A stretch of 64,000 nt of DNA from Bacteroidota bacterium (GCA_016702705.1 JADJDM010000001.1:124001-188000), one strand, 5' to 3'; positions 8,831 to 18,954 are shown, counted from the first letter of the stretch. Made by a program: numbers and translations. Notes: a model not told the origin generated them from the letters alone.

Positions 8831-10664
8831 TAAATATGGTATCGGTTTCTGGAAACCAGGTGCAGGTATTATTCATCAAATTGTTTTAGAAAATTATGCT
8901 TTCCCTGGTGGAATGATGATTGGTACCGATTCTCACACTGTTAACGCAGGTGGTTTAGGTATGATTGCAATTGGTGTTGGTGGTGCTGATGCTTGTGATG
9001 TAATGGCTGGTTTACCTTGGGAACTAAAAATGCCAAAATTAATTGGTATTAAATTAACAGGTAAATTAAATGGCTGGGCAAGTGCAAAAGATGTTATTTT
9101 AAAAGTAGCTGGTATCTTAACTGTAAAAGGTGGTACTGATAAAGTAATTGAATATTTTGGCGAAGGTGCAATTGCACTAAGCTGTACAGGTAAAGGAACA
9201 ATTTGTAACATGGGTGCAGAAGTTGGTGCTACTACTTCTACATTTGGTTATGATGATAGTATGAGCCGTTACTTAAAAGCTACTGGCCGTGCAGATGTTG
9301 CTGCTTTAGCTGATGGTATTAAAGAACATTTAACAGGTGATGCAGAAGTATATGCTAACCCATCTAAATATTTTGATGAAGTAATCGAAATTAATTTATC
9401 AGAATTAGAACCACACGTTAACGGACCATTCACTCCAGATTTAGCTACACCAATTTCTAAATTAAAAGAAGTTGCAACTGCTAACGGTTGGCCAATGAAA
9501 ATTGAAGCTGGTTTAATTGGTTCTTGTACTAACTCTTCTTACGAAGATATTGCACGTGCTGTATCATTAGCAAAACAAGTTTCTGCAAAAAATTTAAAAT
9601 CGAAAGCTGAGTTCATGATTAATCCAGGTTCAGAACAAATTCGTTTTACAATTGAGAGAGATGGTTTCTTAAAAGTATTTGATGAAGTTGGAGCTACTGT
9701 ATTTACTAACGCTTGCGGACCATGTATTGGTATGTGGGACCGTGTTGGTGCAGAGAAACAAGAGAAGAATACAATCGTTCACTCATTCAACCGTAACTTT
9801 GCTAAGCGTGCTGATGGTAATCCAAACACCTATGCATTCGTAGCTTCTCCTGAAATTGTAACAGCTTTAGCTATTGCAGGTGATTTAGGATTTAATCCAT
9901 TAACTGATACATTAACAAACGAAAAAGGTGAGCAAGTTAAATTAGATGCTCCAAGTGGTGATGAATTACCAACCAAAGGTTTTGCTGTTGAAGATGCAGG
10001 TTACCAAGCACCAGCAGCTGATGGTAGCAAAGTATCTGTGTTAGTAGAGCCAACATCTAAGCGTTTACAATTATTAGATCCATTTGCTGCTTGGGACGGA
10101 ATGAACTTTACTGGATTAAAATTATTAATCAAAGCAAAAGGAAAATGTACAACGGATCATATCTCTATGGCTGGCCCATGGTTAAAGTTCCGTGGACATT
10201 TAGATAACATCTCAAACAACATGTTAATTGGTGCTGTTAATGCATACAATGGCAAAACAGATTCAGTTAAAAATCAATTAACTGGAGAGTATGCTGGAGT
10301 ACCTGTTGTGCAACGTGCATACAAAGCGCAAAACATTGGAAGTATTGTTGTTGGTGACGAAAACTACGGTGAAGGTTCATCTCGTGAGCATGCTGCAATG
10401 GAGCCTCGTCATTTAGGTGTTAAGGTGGTATTAGTAAAATCATTTGCTCGTATCCACGAAACAAACTTAAAGAAACAAGGTATGTTAGGTATTACTTTTG
10501 CTAACCCTGCTGATTATGATAAGATACAAGAAAACGATGCAATTGATGTAAACGGATTAACTTCATTTACACCAGGCGTGCAATTAACACTTGTATTAAA
10601 CCATGCAGATGGAAGCAAAGACGAAATAAAAGCAAACCACAGCTACAACGCTCCGCTAATGTAA
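8784..10664 (+). CDS. acn: Aconitate hydratase, main C-terminal part
   Basis: Continuation of aconitase in the shifted frame; the first internal Met in this frame is at 8913, but homology begins at 8784. It contains MIGTDSHTVNAGGLG, the cluster cysteine in LIGSCTNSSYED and the CxxC pair in NACGPCIGMW, followed by the C-terminal swivel domain with YGEGSSREHAAMEPR. The complete gene (8450-10664 after correcting one base) would encode about 737 residues, near the family length. All three cluster cysteines and the substrate-binding SREH are intact, so the frameshift is probably a sequencing error in an essential enzyme. Confidence 0.93.
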   Translation, partial: NTESEEVFNFLASVSNKYGIGFWKPGAGIIHQIVLENYAFPGGMMIGTDSHTVNAGGLGMIAIGVGGADACDVMAGLPWELKMPKLIGIKLTGKLNGWASAKDVILKVAGILTVKGGTDKVIEYFGEGAIALSCTGKGTICNMGAEVGATTSTFGYDDSMSRYLKATGRADVAALADGIKEHLTGDAEVYANPSKYFDEVIEINLSELEPHVNGPFTPDLATPISKLKEVATANGWPMKIEAGLIGSCTNSSYEDIARAVSLAKQVSAKNLKSKAEFMINPGSEQIRFTIERDGFLKVFDEVGATVFTNACGPCIGMWDRVGAEKQEKNTIVHSFNRNFAKRADGNPNTYAFVASPEIVTALAIAGDLGFNPLTDTLTNEKGEQVKLDAPSGDELPTKGFAVEDAGYQAPAADGSKVSVLVEPTSKRLQLLDPFAAWDGMNFTGLKLLIKAKGKCTTDHISMAGPWLKFRGHLDNISNNMLIGAVNAYNGKTDSVKNQLTGEYAGVPVVQRAYKAQNIGSIVVGDENYGEGSSREHAAMEPRHLGVKVVLVKSFARIHETNLKKQGMLGITFANPADYDKIQENDAIDVNGLTSFTPGVQLTLVLNHADGSKDEIKANHSYNAPLM

Positions 10665-10690
10665 ACTAGCAGGCTTCATTATATATTAAT

Positions 10691-11413
10691 ATGAGGCAAT
10701 TAATTTTATTTATTTTTTTATCGACTTTGCTATCTGTATCTGCACAAAAGAAAGCTGCGACTAGTCAAGGATTCGTTGGCGTGAAAAAATTTAATGAAAT
10801 CCATAAAAAAGATTTTTTTAAAATATTTTCAAAGTCCGACACAATAAAAATGCGGGAAGACTACAAAGTTTCCATTGTTATCGACACCAGTATAATCAAG
10901 AATGTTGGACAAATAAAAGTATTTGTGAATGATATTGAAGCTAAAAGGAAGAAAAATATTTTTCGCCAAAGCGCCTTTATTTATCGCTTCAGTAAAGGAA
11001 TTAAAACAATCAAATTGAAAATAGTTTATCCAAAAGATAAGGCAATGGATACAATTAAAACACAATTCGATTTATATTTTATCGTAACAAAAAACAACAG
11101 TACAAATGTAGATTACATTGGTTATGCAGAACCCATGCCCAGATTCGCTTCTAAAAAGCACACAACATTTAAAAATTATCTATACCAATCAGCCATTACA
11201 ATTGGGATACATTTAAAGGGAAAAATGCTATTAGATTATACAGTAATGGAAAACGGAAAGTTAAGAATCGATGGGATTCAATCCGATTTCATTGATTACT
11301 TGCAAGAAGATAAATTGAAAAAAGAATGGGAGAAATTCTCAGATTGGATACCCGGTGTTTATGAGGGTAGGAAAAGAAATGTGAAAATATTTAAACAAGA
11401 ATTTAACTTTTGA
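10691..11413 (+). CDS. Secreted protein of unknown function
   Basis: Protein of 240 residues with a clear signal peptide (MRQLILFIFLSTLLSVSAQ, cleavage near residue 19), so it is exported. The mature part is lysine-rich and beta-strand-like, with VSIVIDTSIIKNVGQIKVFVN resembling an immunoglobulin-like strand pair and a C-terminal helical or mixed part. I recognise no family and no T9SS sorting domain. It starts 26 bases after aconitase, with which it may be co-transcribed, and is followed by a strong terminator. Confidence 0.75.
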   Translation: MRQLILFIFLSTLLSVSAQKKAATSQGFVGVKKFNEIHKKDFFKIFSKSDTIKMREDYKVSIVIDTSIIKNVGQIKVFVNDIEAKRKKNIFRQSAFIYRFSKGIKTIKLKIVYPKDKAMDTIKTQFDLYFIVTKNNSTNVDYIGYAEPMPRFASKKHTTFKNYLYQSAITIGIHLKGKMLLDYTVMENGKLRIDGIQSDFIDYLQEDKLKKEWEKFSDWIPGVYEGRKRNVKIFKQEFNF

Positions 11414-11444
11414 AAAATCAAACATATTCAAAATGAATAATTAG

Positions 11445-11477
11445 AAAGCTCGCTATCGGAAGGTAGCGGGCTTTTTT
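11445..11477 (+). terminator. Rho-independent terminator
   Basis: An 11-bp stem (AAAGCTCGCTA pairing with TAGCGGGCTTT, one G-T pair) with an 8-base loop and a run of six T residues. It ends the aconitase/secreted-protein transcript. Confidence 0.85.
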
Positions 11478-11523
11478 GTTTAAGAATTTTAATGTATATT
11501 TATATAAAGAAAGCTAAATACCT

Positions 11524-12604
11524 ATGAAGCCATTTTTCCTCTTTATAAATTTATTCTGCTGGTATTAATTCCAGTTCATTATATTGCCCAAACAGCAACG
11601 TCAGTAAATAATGGCAACTTGGACCAGCCCTTCTACTTGGGATTGTAATTGCTGATTCAGGACGCTACTTTAAATAGAGATATTTCTATGTGGGGAGATT
11701 TTACAAATAATGGTGTTGTAAATTGCAGACGGTATCAAGACTCTATGGGTAATTTTAGTATAAACAATGGTTTATTTCAAGTTGAATCATTTGTTTTATA
11801 CGGCTATACAATATTTCTGAACAATGGGACTTTTTTTTCAGATAGCCTTTTAAATCAATCTATAGGAAATTTTGAAGGTAATGGTACGGTTACCTCTAAT
11901 GTAATTATCAATAGAGGCGTTTTTGATACACGAGGACAGATAAATACTAATCAAATAATTAATCATGGTAGTTTTACTCACTATGAAGGAATCAAATGTA
12001 ATTCATTGACTAATTTTGGAAATTTTTATTGCACCTATCCTACTGGCCCGAATTATCATAATGATAGTTTGTTAATAAGCGGGGATTTGATTAACCATGG
12101 AGGTTTTATTACTGAGATTTACACTGGGTTTCGAATAACTTCGTTAATGGCTTCAACTGTGCCAAACACTACAATGTTTATGTTAGCAAACATCACATGT
12201 TAACGCTATGGAAGCAAAACTGGCGTAACGAGGATTATTTTTATGGGAATCCATCTAACCATGTAAATGTTTCTGACAGCTCTATAAATACAGGAAGAAT
12301 TTATGGAGAGTTTGGTTTTATGTTTTGCGATTTTACCCCGCCACCATCCTTTCCATTTATTGATATTAACACAGGAACAATTGAGCCAAGTGTACAATAG
12401 TGTAATACAGTTTGTTTGGAAGAAAATAAAAAATTAGGAGAATTAATTATTTTTCCTAATCCAAGTAATGGTGATTTTGTAATAAAAGCAGTCAAAAACA
12501 CTTCTATAATTATAAGTGATGAATTAGGCAGAATAGCAAGTATAATTGAACCAGTATTTTTCCACCATGAAATACTTCCTTATTTCAATATTAATTTACC
12601 TTAG
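11524..12604 (+). pseudogene. Decayed T9SS adhesin, paralogue of the next gene
   Basis: From ATG 11524 the sequence parallels the intact paralogue at 12747-13988: a signal peptide, an ATSVNNGN-like start and a TWDCN segment. About 120 bases are then missing before the shared IQDATLNRD part. The remaining body is split into frames 11649-12203 and 12197-12400. TAG 12398-12400 replaces the Trp codon of the paralogue (INWC), and the frame continues to 12604 with the sorting-domain start IIFPNPSNGDFVI before the C-terminus diverges. A deletion, a frameshift, a nonsense change and a lost sorting-domain end together point to a true pseudogene rather than a sequencing artefact. Confidence 0.8.
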
Positions 12605-12689
12605 CCTTATTGCAAAAATTAATAGCACAAAATCTTGGAATGTCGATGTAACTCCTTTGTTAAATTTGGGATTGGGGCAATATACTTGA
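12567..12689 (+). pseudogene. Orphan signal-peptide start, possible gene remnant
   Basis: A 40-codon frame from ATG 12567 begins MKYFLISILIYLSLIA, which looks like a signal peptide, then ends at TGA 12689 after NVDVTPLLNLGLGQYT. It overlaps the degenerate end of the pseudogene above in another frame. It could be the 5' remnant of another exported protein recombined here, or chance. Weakly supported. Confidence 0.25.
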
Positions 12690-12746
12690 TTTAAAATCAA
12701 AAAAATTCAATCTATTTTTTTGCTAACTTCGTTCAAATTTAAACGA

Positions 12747-13988
12747 ATGAAATTCTATTTTACACTATTTATTGCTTTATCGTTTATACCTAAAGCAAAC
12801 ACAGCGCAAACGGCAACAAGCATTGCAAACGGTAATTGGACTAATCCACTTACATGGAATTGCACCTGTGTTCCAATTAATGGATACAACGTTACTATTA
12901 ATCATAATGTAACACTTAATACTAGCATGGCTTTTTCGAGTGGTGGAATTACTGTAAACAATGGTGCTTCATTAATTCAGGATGCATTATTAAATAGAGA
13001 TTTATGGATTAATGGCGGGGCATTTCAAAACAACGGAACTACGGATTTCAGAAATCTTCTTTTTTCTGAAGGAAGTGGTGCTAATGCAGGAAGCCTAAAC
13101 CTAGTTGCCTTCTCATGTCTTGATACATTTAATAACAGCGGGGCAATTAACCTGGACAGTATGTATGTCGGGGAATTTGCACAATTCACGAATGACATTT
13201 CAGGAGTTGTAACTGGTGATAGCTTAACGGTTGACGGTTCAAGTGCAAATGTTTATGGAACCTTTTTTAACCATGGAAGATTGAAAGTGAATTTAGTTCT
13301 TAACAACGGATTTATTTATAACACAAGGTATCAGGAAAGTTACTCAATGACTAATAACAGAACTTATGATAATTTTGATTCATTAAAAATCAATAATAGT
13401 CTATGGAATGCTGCAGGATTAACAAATGGCATTGGAGCTACAATTGTCATAACAAATGATTACTTTAATTTTGGTAATTTACCTTTTATTGATCCAATGT
13501 TTTACAATTATGGAAACATGGAAGTACATGATAGCTGGTACAATGTAAATAACGCAATTGTTTTAGGAAACAGCACTGGATTAATTACAGTAGCAGATTC
13601 ATCAGTAAACACAGGTACAATTACTGGATACAATGGAACCTTTTTTACCTTTTGCGATTTAACACCGCCTGCCACAGCACCATTTGTTGACATTAACACT
13701 GGAACAATTGATCCAAATATTAATTGGTGTGCTGCGGTTGGTTTAAATAATTACACTTCAAATAATGAAGTAAGTGTTTTCCCTAATCCCAATTCTGGGA
13801 GTTTTGTTATTGTTTCAAACTCATTAGAATCATTTAACTTAATTGATGAATTAGGTAGAATAGTGTCGACGATTACTTTAAACGAAAACAATAATTTTAA
13901 AGGAGAAATTAAGTCCTTACAAAATGGAGTTTATTACCTGAAATCTATTACAAAGAATTCGCGCGAAAAAATTGTTGTCACGCAGTAA
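12747..13988 (+). CDS. T9SS type A sorting domain surface protein
   Basis: Exported protein of 413 residues. The frame opens at 12720 but MKFYFTLFIALSF at 12747 is the signal-peptide start. The mature N-terminus (ATSIANGNWTNPLTWNC, then NVTINHNVTL) resembles the start of G8-like/beta-helical surface proteins. The middle has repeated N-N-G-rich beta strands consistent with a right-handed beta solenoid. The C-terminus is a type A sorting domain (VSVFPNPNSGSFVIV, DELGRIVSTI, GVYYLKSI), so export through the type IX system and surface anchoring are expected. It is a tandem paralogue of the decayed copy just upstream. Substrate or partner unknown. Confidence 0.85.
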   Translation: MKFYFTLFIALSFIPKANTAQTATSIANGNWTNPLTWNCTCVPINGYNVTINHNVTLNTSMAFSSGGITVNNGASLIQDALLNRDLWINGGAFQNNGTTDFRNLLFSEGSGANAGSLNLVAFSCLDTFNNSGAINLDSMYVGEFAQFTNDISGVVTGDSLTVDGSSANVYGTFFNHGRLKVNLVLNNGFIYNTRYQESYSMTNNRTYDNFDSLKINNSLWNAAGLTNGIGATIVITNDYFNFGNLPFIDPMFYNYGNMEVHDSWYNVNNAIVLGNSTGLITVADSSVNTGTITGYNGTFFTFCDLTPPATAPFVDINTGTIDPNINWCAAVGLNNYTSNNEVSVFPNPNSGSFVIVSNSLESFNLIDELGRIVSTITLNENNNFKGEIKSLQNGVYYLKSITKNSREKIVVTQ

Positions 13989-14044
13989 ACACAGCTAATA
14001 AATAGTATTTCACGGTAAAACACTACCTTCACAAAAAATTCACA

Positions 14045-14644
14045 ATGAACATAAAAAACAATTTCGATCACGAAATTTCTTGGGAACAACTTACAAAACT
14101 ATTTGACGCTCATTTGCCCGTTAACGAAGCTTGGACAAAGCTAATTGAGTTCCACGAAAAAAAAGCGCCAAAAACTTATTGGGATAAATTAAAAAGTTTG
14201 GATTTAGCGGCAGAAAAAGAAGTGCTAAAAGATTGGCTTCAAGATTTAGTAACAAAGTCGCCAATTCCTGAGACTGTTTCTGCCCTTTGGGTTGGAATAT
14301 TTAAACACACTCAAGATGGAAAAGAAATGTATGTTATCTATTTAGCTGGGGCTGATACTTACAGCAAAGATGACATCATTTGGACAAGCACACCATCTTA
14401 CCTGCCCGAAAACAGATATGCTGTTCCAGCTATTTTAAATGAAATAAATGATTTAATAGAAAAAGATAAAACGGATTATTACTTTCTTGATTGGATTTTA
14501 CCTGTTGCCTACTCTGCTTTTATTTTAGATGAAGTAATTAGAAAATCATTGGACAAAAAATTATTCTTAAAACACAAAGCTGAGTTGCACTTCACAACGG
14601 GGCATGATAGTGGGGATTATTTGGATTTGACGAGTATTAAGTAA
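14045..14644 (+). CDS. Cytoplasmic protein of unknown function
   Basis: Protein of 199 residues with no signal peptide or membrane helix. It is acidic and Trp-rich, with an N-terminal helical part (ISWEQLTKLFDAHLPVNEAW) and a C-terminal part containing MYVIYLAGADTYSKDD and DWILPVAYSAFILDE. I do not recognise the family; the fold could be of the SUKH/immunity-like type seen in Bacteroidota, but no toxin gene is adjacent and I do not claim this. It lies between a T9SS adhesin and a convergent OmpA gene and is probably monocistronic. Confidence 0.75.
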   Translation: MNIKNNFDHEISWEQLTKLFDAHLPVNEAWTKLIEFHEKKAPKTYWDKLKSLDLAAEKEVLKDWLQDLVTKSPIPETVSALWVGIFKHTQDGKEMYVIYLAGADTYSKDDIIWTSTPSYLPENRYAVPAILNEINDLIEKDKTDYYFLDWILPVAYSAFILDEVIRKSLDKKLFLKHKAELHFTTGHDSGDYLDLTSIK

Positions 14645-14663
14645 CAGTTGAATTCCTAATAAT

Positions 14664-16745
14664 TTACTTCAACATTACTTCTTCCAGTTTTTCTGTAGTT
14701 TGCAAATTCTCAAGTGGCTTTAGTTTAAAAATAACCTTGCCTTGCTCTGCTTTGCTGGTATACATCGTGAATTCTTCTGCTGTACAATAATAGGAGTGTT
14801 GTTTATCATCTACAGCAATTAACATTGTTTTATCCATTTTTCCGTAAACAAATTTATAAGGCCCGTAACCCATGTAGCCATCATATCTAATAATTCCATT
14901 TAATCTTTCAATATTTAAAAAAGTTGAAATTATTTTTAATGGTACTCCATCTTCGTTTTTATAAGAAGCTTCAACCAACATCGGTTCAGCAATGTTTTTT
15001 ACTTGGTCAGCATTATAAATTCCTGTACTTGAAATTCCAAAATTTGCAAAATCCGCTTGTTTACCAATACTTGCCTTGTTCTTCGCCAAGAGTATTGCTT
15101 TCTCCAAAGAGTCCCTCCTTCTTATCAATTTTTTTACATCACCGCAAGTAAAAGGCTCTGGCAAATTTTCCAACTTCTTCCTTATTACATCTTTATTCAG
15201 ATTAAACTCAGCCATATCCAAAACCTCTTTCTCAGCACTTGTGGTTAACAAGGCCTTGTAAAAATAATTAATGCAGTTTAATGAGTCTTTACCATAATTA
15301 AACAATTCCCTTTCGCTCTTCCCTTCCAACTTTGAAAACGATTGTTCCAATTTATCTGTAATCTTATCCTGCTTCCTTAAATACCTTTTATAAGCCTTAT
15401 AATTTCTTCTATTCGTTTTATACTTAGCGCCATTGCTTAAATTAAGATCTGCGGGCGCACCCGTTACATGTAAAATAGTATCTTCCACTTGCAGCTCAAA
15501 CTCATCTTTTCCTTTGTGATTTATTTTTACAAAAGAACAGCCATTTTTATATCTTATCTGCAATAATTCAGCTGTAGACTTTTCCCCAAAAGTCCATTTA
15601 TAATTTTCAAATTGCGCTAGTTTACTGTTTTTGTTTACTGGCCTAATAACGAACATTTTATTCTGCTCGTCAACTTCTAGTTTATAGTATGGAGATTTAA
15701 AATCAACAACTTCGTTTTTGATAAACTTATAAGCATAGTTCATTCTAATTGGCTCTTCATGCTCAACAAAATATGTTAGCTTGTTTAAAGCGTAAATAGC
15801 CTTGGCGCATGTATCTTTTCCAACACATCCAAAAAATAAATCCGAATTTCCAAAACCATTGTTTAACAAATTAGCATTGTTATTAAAAGGTGGAAACATA
15901 TTCCCATGAATATCGGTTATTTTTGAAACGTCATTTAGCCATTTATGCCCTGTGGTATCAAATTGATAGAAATCTTGGCTGATAGTATTAGATAAAGGAA
16001 ACTTAAGTTGAATTTGTTTATCCGTAGTCCCTTTCAAAATTAATTCTTCACCATTTTGCTTTGCAATTAACTTGAACATTCCACCGGAGTTCATGTGCAG
16101 TATATTTCCACCAAAATCAACAGACATAGGAATAGTAGAAAGCAAAAAGTCAGCGGCCTTTCTAAACTCTTGATAATAAATATCAATTTCACCTGTAACC
16201 TCTTTTCCATCTTTATGAAGAAAAGAATTTGCAGCTATTTGGATTTTTGTAGAATCATATTTTATATTTCCACCACTATCCTCATTAAAACGATAGGACT
16301 TTAATTTTGAATTTGAAATAGTCAAACTTTGATTCATATCTATTTGTCTGAGATAATAACATATCTCAACCCTTCTGTTGCGCCATTGCGATTCAGTAAC
16401 ATTTTCAACCAAAGGCAAACTAAAATATTTGAAATCAACTTTATTCTTAGTTGAATTAAATCCTTTTTGTTTCAAATAACTAAAAACACTTTGCGCTCTT
16501 CTTTCAGATAATTTAACATTGAAATCCTTAGAACCAACTGCATCTGTATGCCCAACAATTTCAACATAAAAAGCTTCTGGAATATTATTTAATGCCTTTG
16601 CAAAAGAATCTATTAACCGTTTATTATCGGAGTGAAGTTTAAACTCATTTGAATTGAAATAAACAACCTGTTTTTTAACGCACTGAGCTTTTGCGTTAAA
16701 TGCAAGCAACAACATCAAAACCAATATACCTTTTATACGCTCCAT
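14664..16745 (-). CDS. OmpA family outer-membrane protein with long C-terminal region
   Basis: Protein of 693 residues from MERIKGILVLMLLLAF, a signal peptide ending in NAKAQ; the frame is open to 16805 but the earlier Met would bury the signal. An OmpA C-terminal-like peptidoglycan-binding domain is unusually placed at the N-terminus (about residues 25-130; VEIVGHTDAVGSKDF and LSERRAQSVFSYLKQKG). About 560 residues follow, mostly beta-rich and unrecognised, with a coiled or charged patch at YKAYKRYLRKQDKI. This arrangement is seen in other Bacteroidota envelope proteins. It probably links the outer membrane to peptidoglycan. Confidence 0.8.
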   Translation of the reverse strand: MERIKGILVLMLLLAFNAKAQCVKKQVVYFNSNEFKLHSDNKRLIDSFAKALNNIPEAFYVEIVGHTDAVGSKDFNVKLSERRAQSVFSYLKQKGFNSTKNKVDFKYFSLPLVENVTESQWRNRRVEICYYLRQIDMNQSLTISNSKLKSYRFNEDSGGNIKYDSTKIQIAANSFLHKDGKEVTGEIDIYYQEFRKAADFLLSTIPMSVDFGGNILHMNSGGMFKLIAKQNGEELILKGTTDKQIQLKFPLSNTISQDFYQFDTTGHKWLNDVSKITDIHGNMFPPFNNNANLLNNGFGNSDLFFGCVGKDTCAKAIYALNKLTYFVEHEEPIRMNYAYKFIKNEVVDFKSPYYKLEVDEQNKMFVIRPVNKNSKLAQFENYKWTFGEKSTAELLQIRYKNGCSFVKINHKGKDEFELQVEDTILHVTGAPADLNLSNGAKYKTNRRNYKAYKRYLRKQDKITDKLEQSFSKLEGKSERELFNYGKDSLNCINYFYKALLTTSAEKEVLDMAEFNLNKDVIRKKLENLPEPFTCGDVKKLIRRRDSLEKAILLAKNKASIGKQADFANFGISSTGIYNADQVKNIAEPMLVEASYKNEDGVPLKIISTFLNIERLNGIIRYDGYMGYGPYKFVYGKMDKTMLIAVDDKQHSYYCTAEEFTMYTSKAEQGKVIFKLKPLENLQTTEKLEEVMLK

Positions 16746-16909
16746 TTGTAGTAAATATAATAAATCCTGTCTAAACTTAAATGCAGAATTATATATATAA
16801 CGCAAGTTTATTAAAAAAGTGTGTGAAAAAATTACTTTCTCAAATAATAGTGCGTTTTTTTACAAATACCAATAATTAAATTGCCCCGCTTCTTATCAGC
16901 TAGTTTTTG

Positions 16910-16917
16910 TATATTTG
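16910..16917 (+). promoter_or_regulatory. Bacteroidota -7 element TATATTTG
   Basis: Exact match to TAnnTTTG 27 bases before the phosphatase ATG, with a TTG about 26 bases further upstream as a possible -33 element. Inferred from consensus only. Confidence 0.4.
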
Positions 16918-16944
16918 AGATGCTACTTTCAAATTTACAATAAC

Positions 16945-18954
16945 ATGTTGTTTAAAAATTTTATTCCATTATTACTATTTAGTGTTTTCTTTAATAAATC
17001 ATTTGCTCAATTAAAAAAAGCGGATAGTTTGTTGGTAACTAAAAAGTCAGAAAAATGCCTTAAGTACTATGAAGAAGGGGCGCTCGATTCAGCAAAAATA
17101 GAACTCAAATCCTTTGTAAAATTTTCAACACAACTAACTAAATCTTATCCAACAAATCAATTTCTTATTAGTCAAAAAATAGATGCAATGGATTATCTTT
17201 CTTCTATTTTATTTGAAGAGGGAAATTTATTAGATGCGCTCTCTTATGCGGATACTGTTTTAAAATATTTTGAATCCACAAAAGACTCATTTAACATTGC
17301 TTTATCGCTCAACAATATTGCTTATATGTATCAGTCGCAAACTATGTATGACAAAGCAATTAGTAACTATAGACAAGCACATACTATTTTATTTAAAAAC
17401 AATACAGAAGAAAGTAAAATCTATACTGCAACTGTTTACAATAATATGGGCTTAATCTATGAACATCAAAGGCATTTTGATTCAACCTTGTACTATTACA
17501 AAAAATCATTAGAAATACGAAAACAAATTAATGACCGAAGAGGGATTTCAGAATCCCTTAATAACATTGGCAACGTTTATCAAAAACAAAGAAAACTTAC
17601 TGAGGCGCTCCCATACTTAACCGAAGCGCTACAAATAAAAAGAGAGATAAAAGATGTAAATGGGATTTCATATACATTAAATAATTTAGCTATTATCTGC
17701 CGTTTAAGCGGCGACAATAAAAAAGCAATGCTTTATGCTGAAGAAAGTAAAACATGGGCTGAAAAAACAAACAACATAGAGGCGATATCTCAAGTTTATA
17801 AAAACTTATCCAAAATAAATTATGCTCTTGCAAATAACAAGGATGCTTACAATTATTTGGAGAAGTACATTGTTTATAACGACAGCCTTATAAATACTAA
17901 CAATAAAAAAGCCCTTTACAAACACCAAGTGCGTTATGAGTTCGAAAAAAAAGAAGCGCTATTAAAAGTAGAACAAGAAAAAAAAGATGCTATATCTGCT
18001 GAGCAAATAAGAAGGCAAAAAATTGTTATCTACAGCAGTATTATTGGCTCAATCTTACTCCTCTTTATTGTTGTAATTGTTTTCAGAAGCTATAAACAAA
18101 AAAAGAAATCAAACATTGAACTCACTGATAAGAACATAGAGATTACAAATCAGAAACATTTAATTGAAGAAAAGAGTAAAGAAATCCTTGATTCCATTAA
18201 CTATGCTAAACGCATTCAAACCGCTATTCTTCCTCCTAAAAGAATGGTTAGTGAATTTTTACCAAATAGTTTTATCCTATACAAACCAAAAGATATTGTT
18301 GCTGGTGATTTTTATTGGATGCAAATTGTAAATGAAAACAATCAAGTAAACAAAATACTATTTGCTGCTGCTGATTGCACAGGACACGGAGTACCGGGAG
18401 CAATGGTAAGTGTAATATGCAACAGTGGATTAAACAGAAGTGTTCGTGAATTTGAAATAAGCGAACCTGGAAAAATATTAGATAAAACACGTGACTTAGT
18501 AATACAAGAATTTGAAAAAAGTGACGAAGAAGTAAAAGATGGAATGGATATTTCGTTGTGTTCACTCGAAATTAGTGGCAACAACATTCAATTGGAATGG
18601 AGCGGGGCAAATAATCCATTATGGTACATTAGAAATGATGCTCCCACAGAACTTATCGAAGTAAAAGCTGACAAACAGCCAATAGGAAAATACGCTGAGC
18701 CAAAACCATTTACTACACATACTATACAACTTCAAAAAAACGATACACTCTATATTTTTACAGATGGATATCAGGATCAATTTGGTGGTGAAAAAGGAAA
18801 AAAATTTAAAGCTGCTAAATTAAAAGAGCTGTTCATTTCCATACAAAGCGAAAACATGGAAAATCAAAAACAAATTCTCGACAAAGCATTCGAAGATTGG
18901 AAAGCTAAAACTGAACAAGTAGATGATGTTTGTATTATAGGTGTAAGAGTTTAA
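16945..18954 (+). CDS. TPR-SpoIIE serine phosphatase, membrane-bound
   Basis: Protein of 669 residues. It has a signal peptide (MLFKNFIPLLLFSVFF), about seven TPR repeats (residues 60-310; ISNYRQAHTILFKN and SLNNIGNVYQKQRK types), a coiled coil, one membrane helix (about residues 360-383) and a second coiled coil. The C-terminal PP2C-like SpoIIE domain (about 420-669) has KPKDIVAGDFYW, ADCTGHGVPGAMVS, DGMDISLC and FTDGYQDQFGG, carrying the metal-binding aspartates. Such proteins sense through an extracytoplasmic TPR domain and dephosphorylate anti-sigma-antagonist-like or SiaC-type proteins in the cytoplasm. It is the first gene of a signalling block with a kinase and a LytTR regulator. Confidence 0.9.
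   Translation: MLFKNFIPLLLFSVFFNKSFAQLKKADSLLVTKKSEKCLKYYEEGALDSAKIELKSFVKFSTQLTKSYPTNQFLISQKIDAMDYLSSILFEEGNLLDALSYADTVLKYFESTKDSFNIALSLNNIAYMYQSQTMYDKAISNYRQAHTILFKNNTEESKIYTATVYNNMGLIYEHQRHFDSTLYYYKKSLEIRKQINDRRGISESLNNIGNVYQKQRKLTEALPYLTEALQIKREIKDVNGISYTLNNLAIICRLSGDNKKAMLYAEESKTWAEKTNNIEAISQVYKNLSKINYALANNKDAYNYLEKYIVYNDSLINTNNKKALYKHQVRYEFEKKEALLKVEQEKKDAISAEQIRRQKIVIYSSIIGSILLLFIVVIVFRSYKQKKKSNIELTDKNIEITNQKHLIEEKSKEILDSINYAKRIQTAILPPKRMVSEFLPNSFILYKPKDIVAGDFYWMQIVNENNQVNKILFAAADCTGHGVPGAMVSVICNSGLNRSVREFEISEPGKILDKTRDLVIQEFEKSDEEVKDGMDISLCSLEISGNNIQLEWSGANNPLWYIRNDAPTELIEVKADKQPIGKYAEPKPFTTHTIQLQKNDTLYIFTDGYQDQFGGEKGKKFKAAKLKELFISIQSENMENQKQILDKAFEDWKAKTEQVDDVCIIGVRV

Noticed and set aside
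11524..12604. Insertion sequence or mobile element scar
   Set aside because: No terminal inverted repeats, target duplication or transposase. The damage is explained by point changes and deletion relative to the paralogue.
15076..15261. Rightward ORFs inside the OmpA gene
   Set aside because: They overlap a long, family-supported leftward gene and have no independent support.
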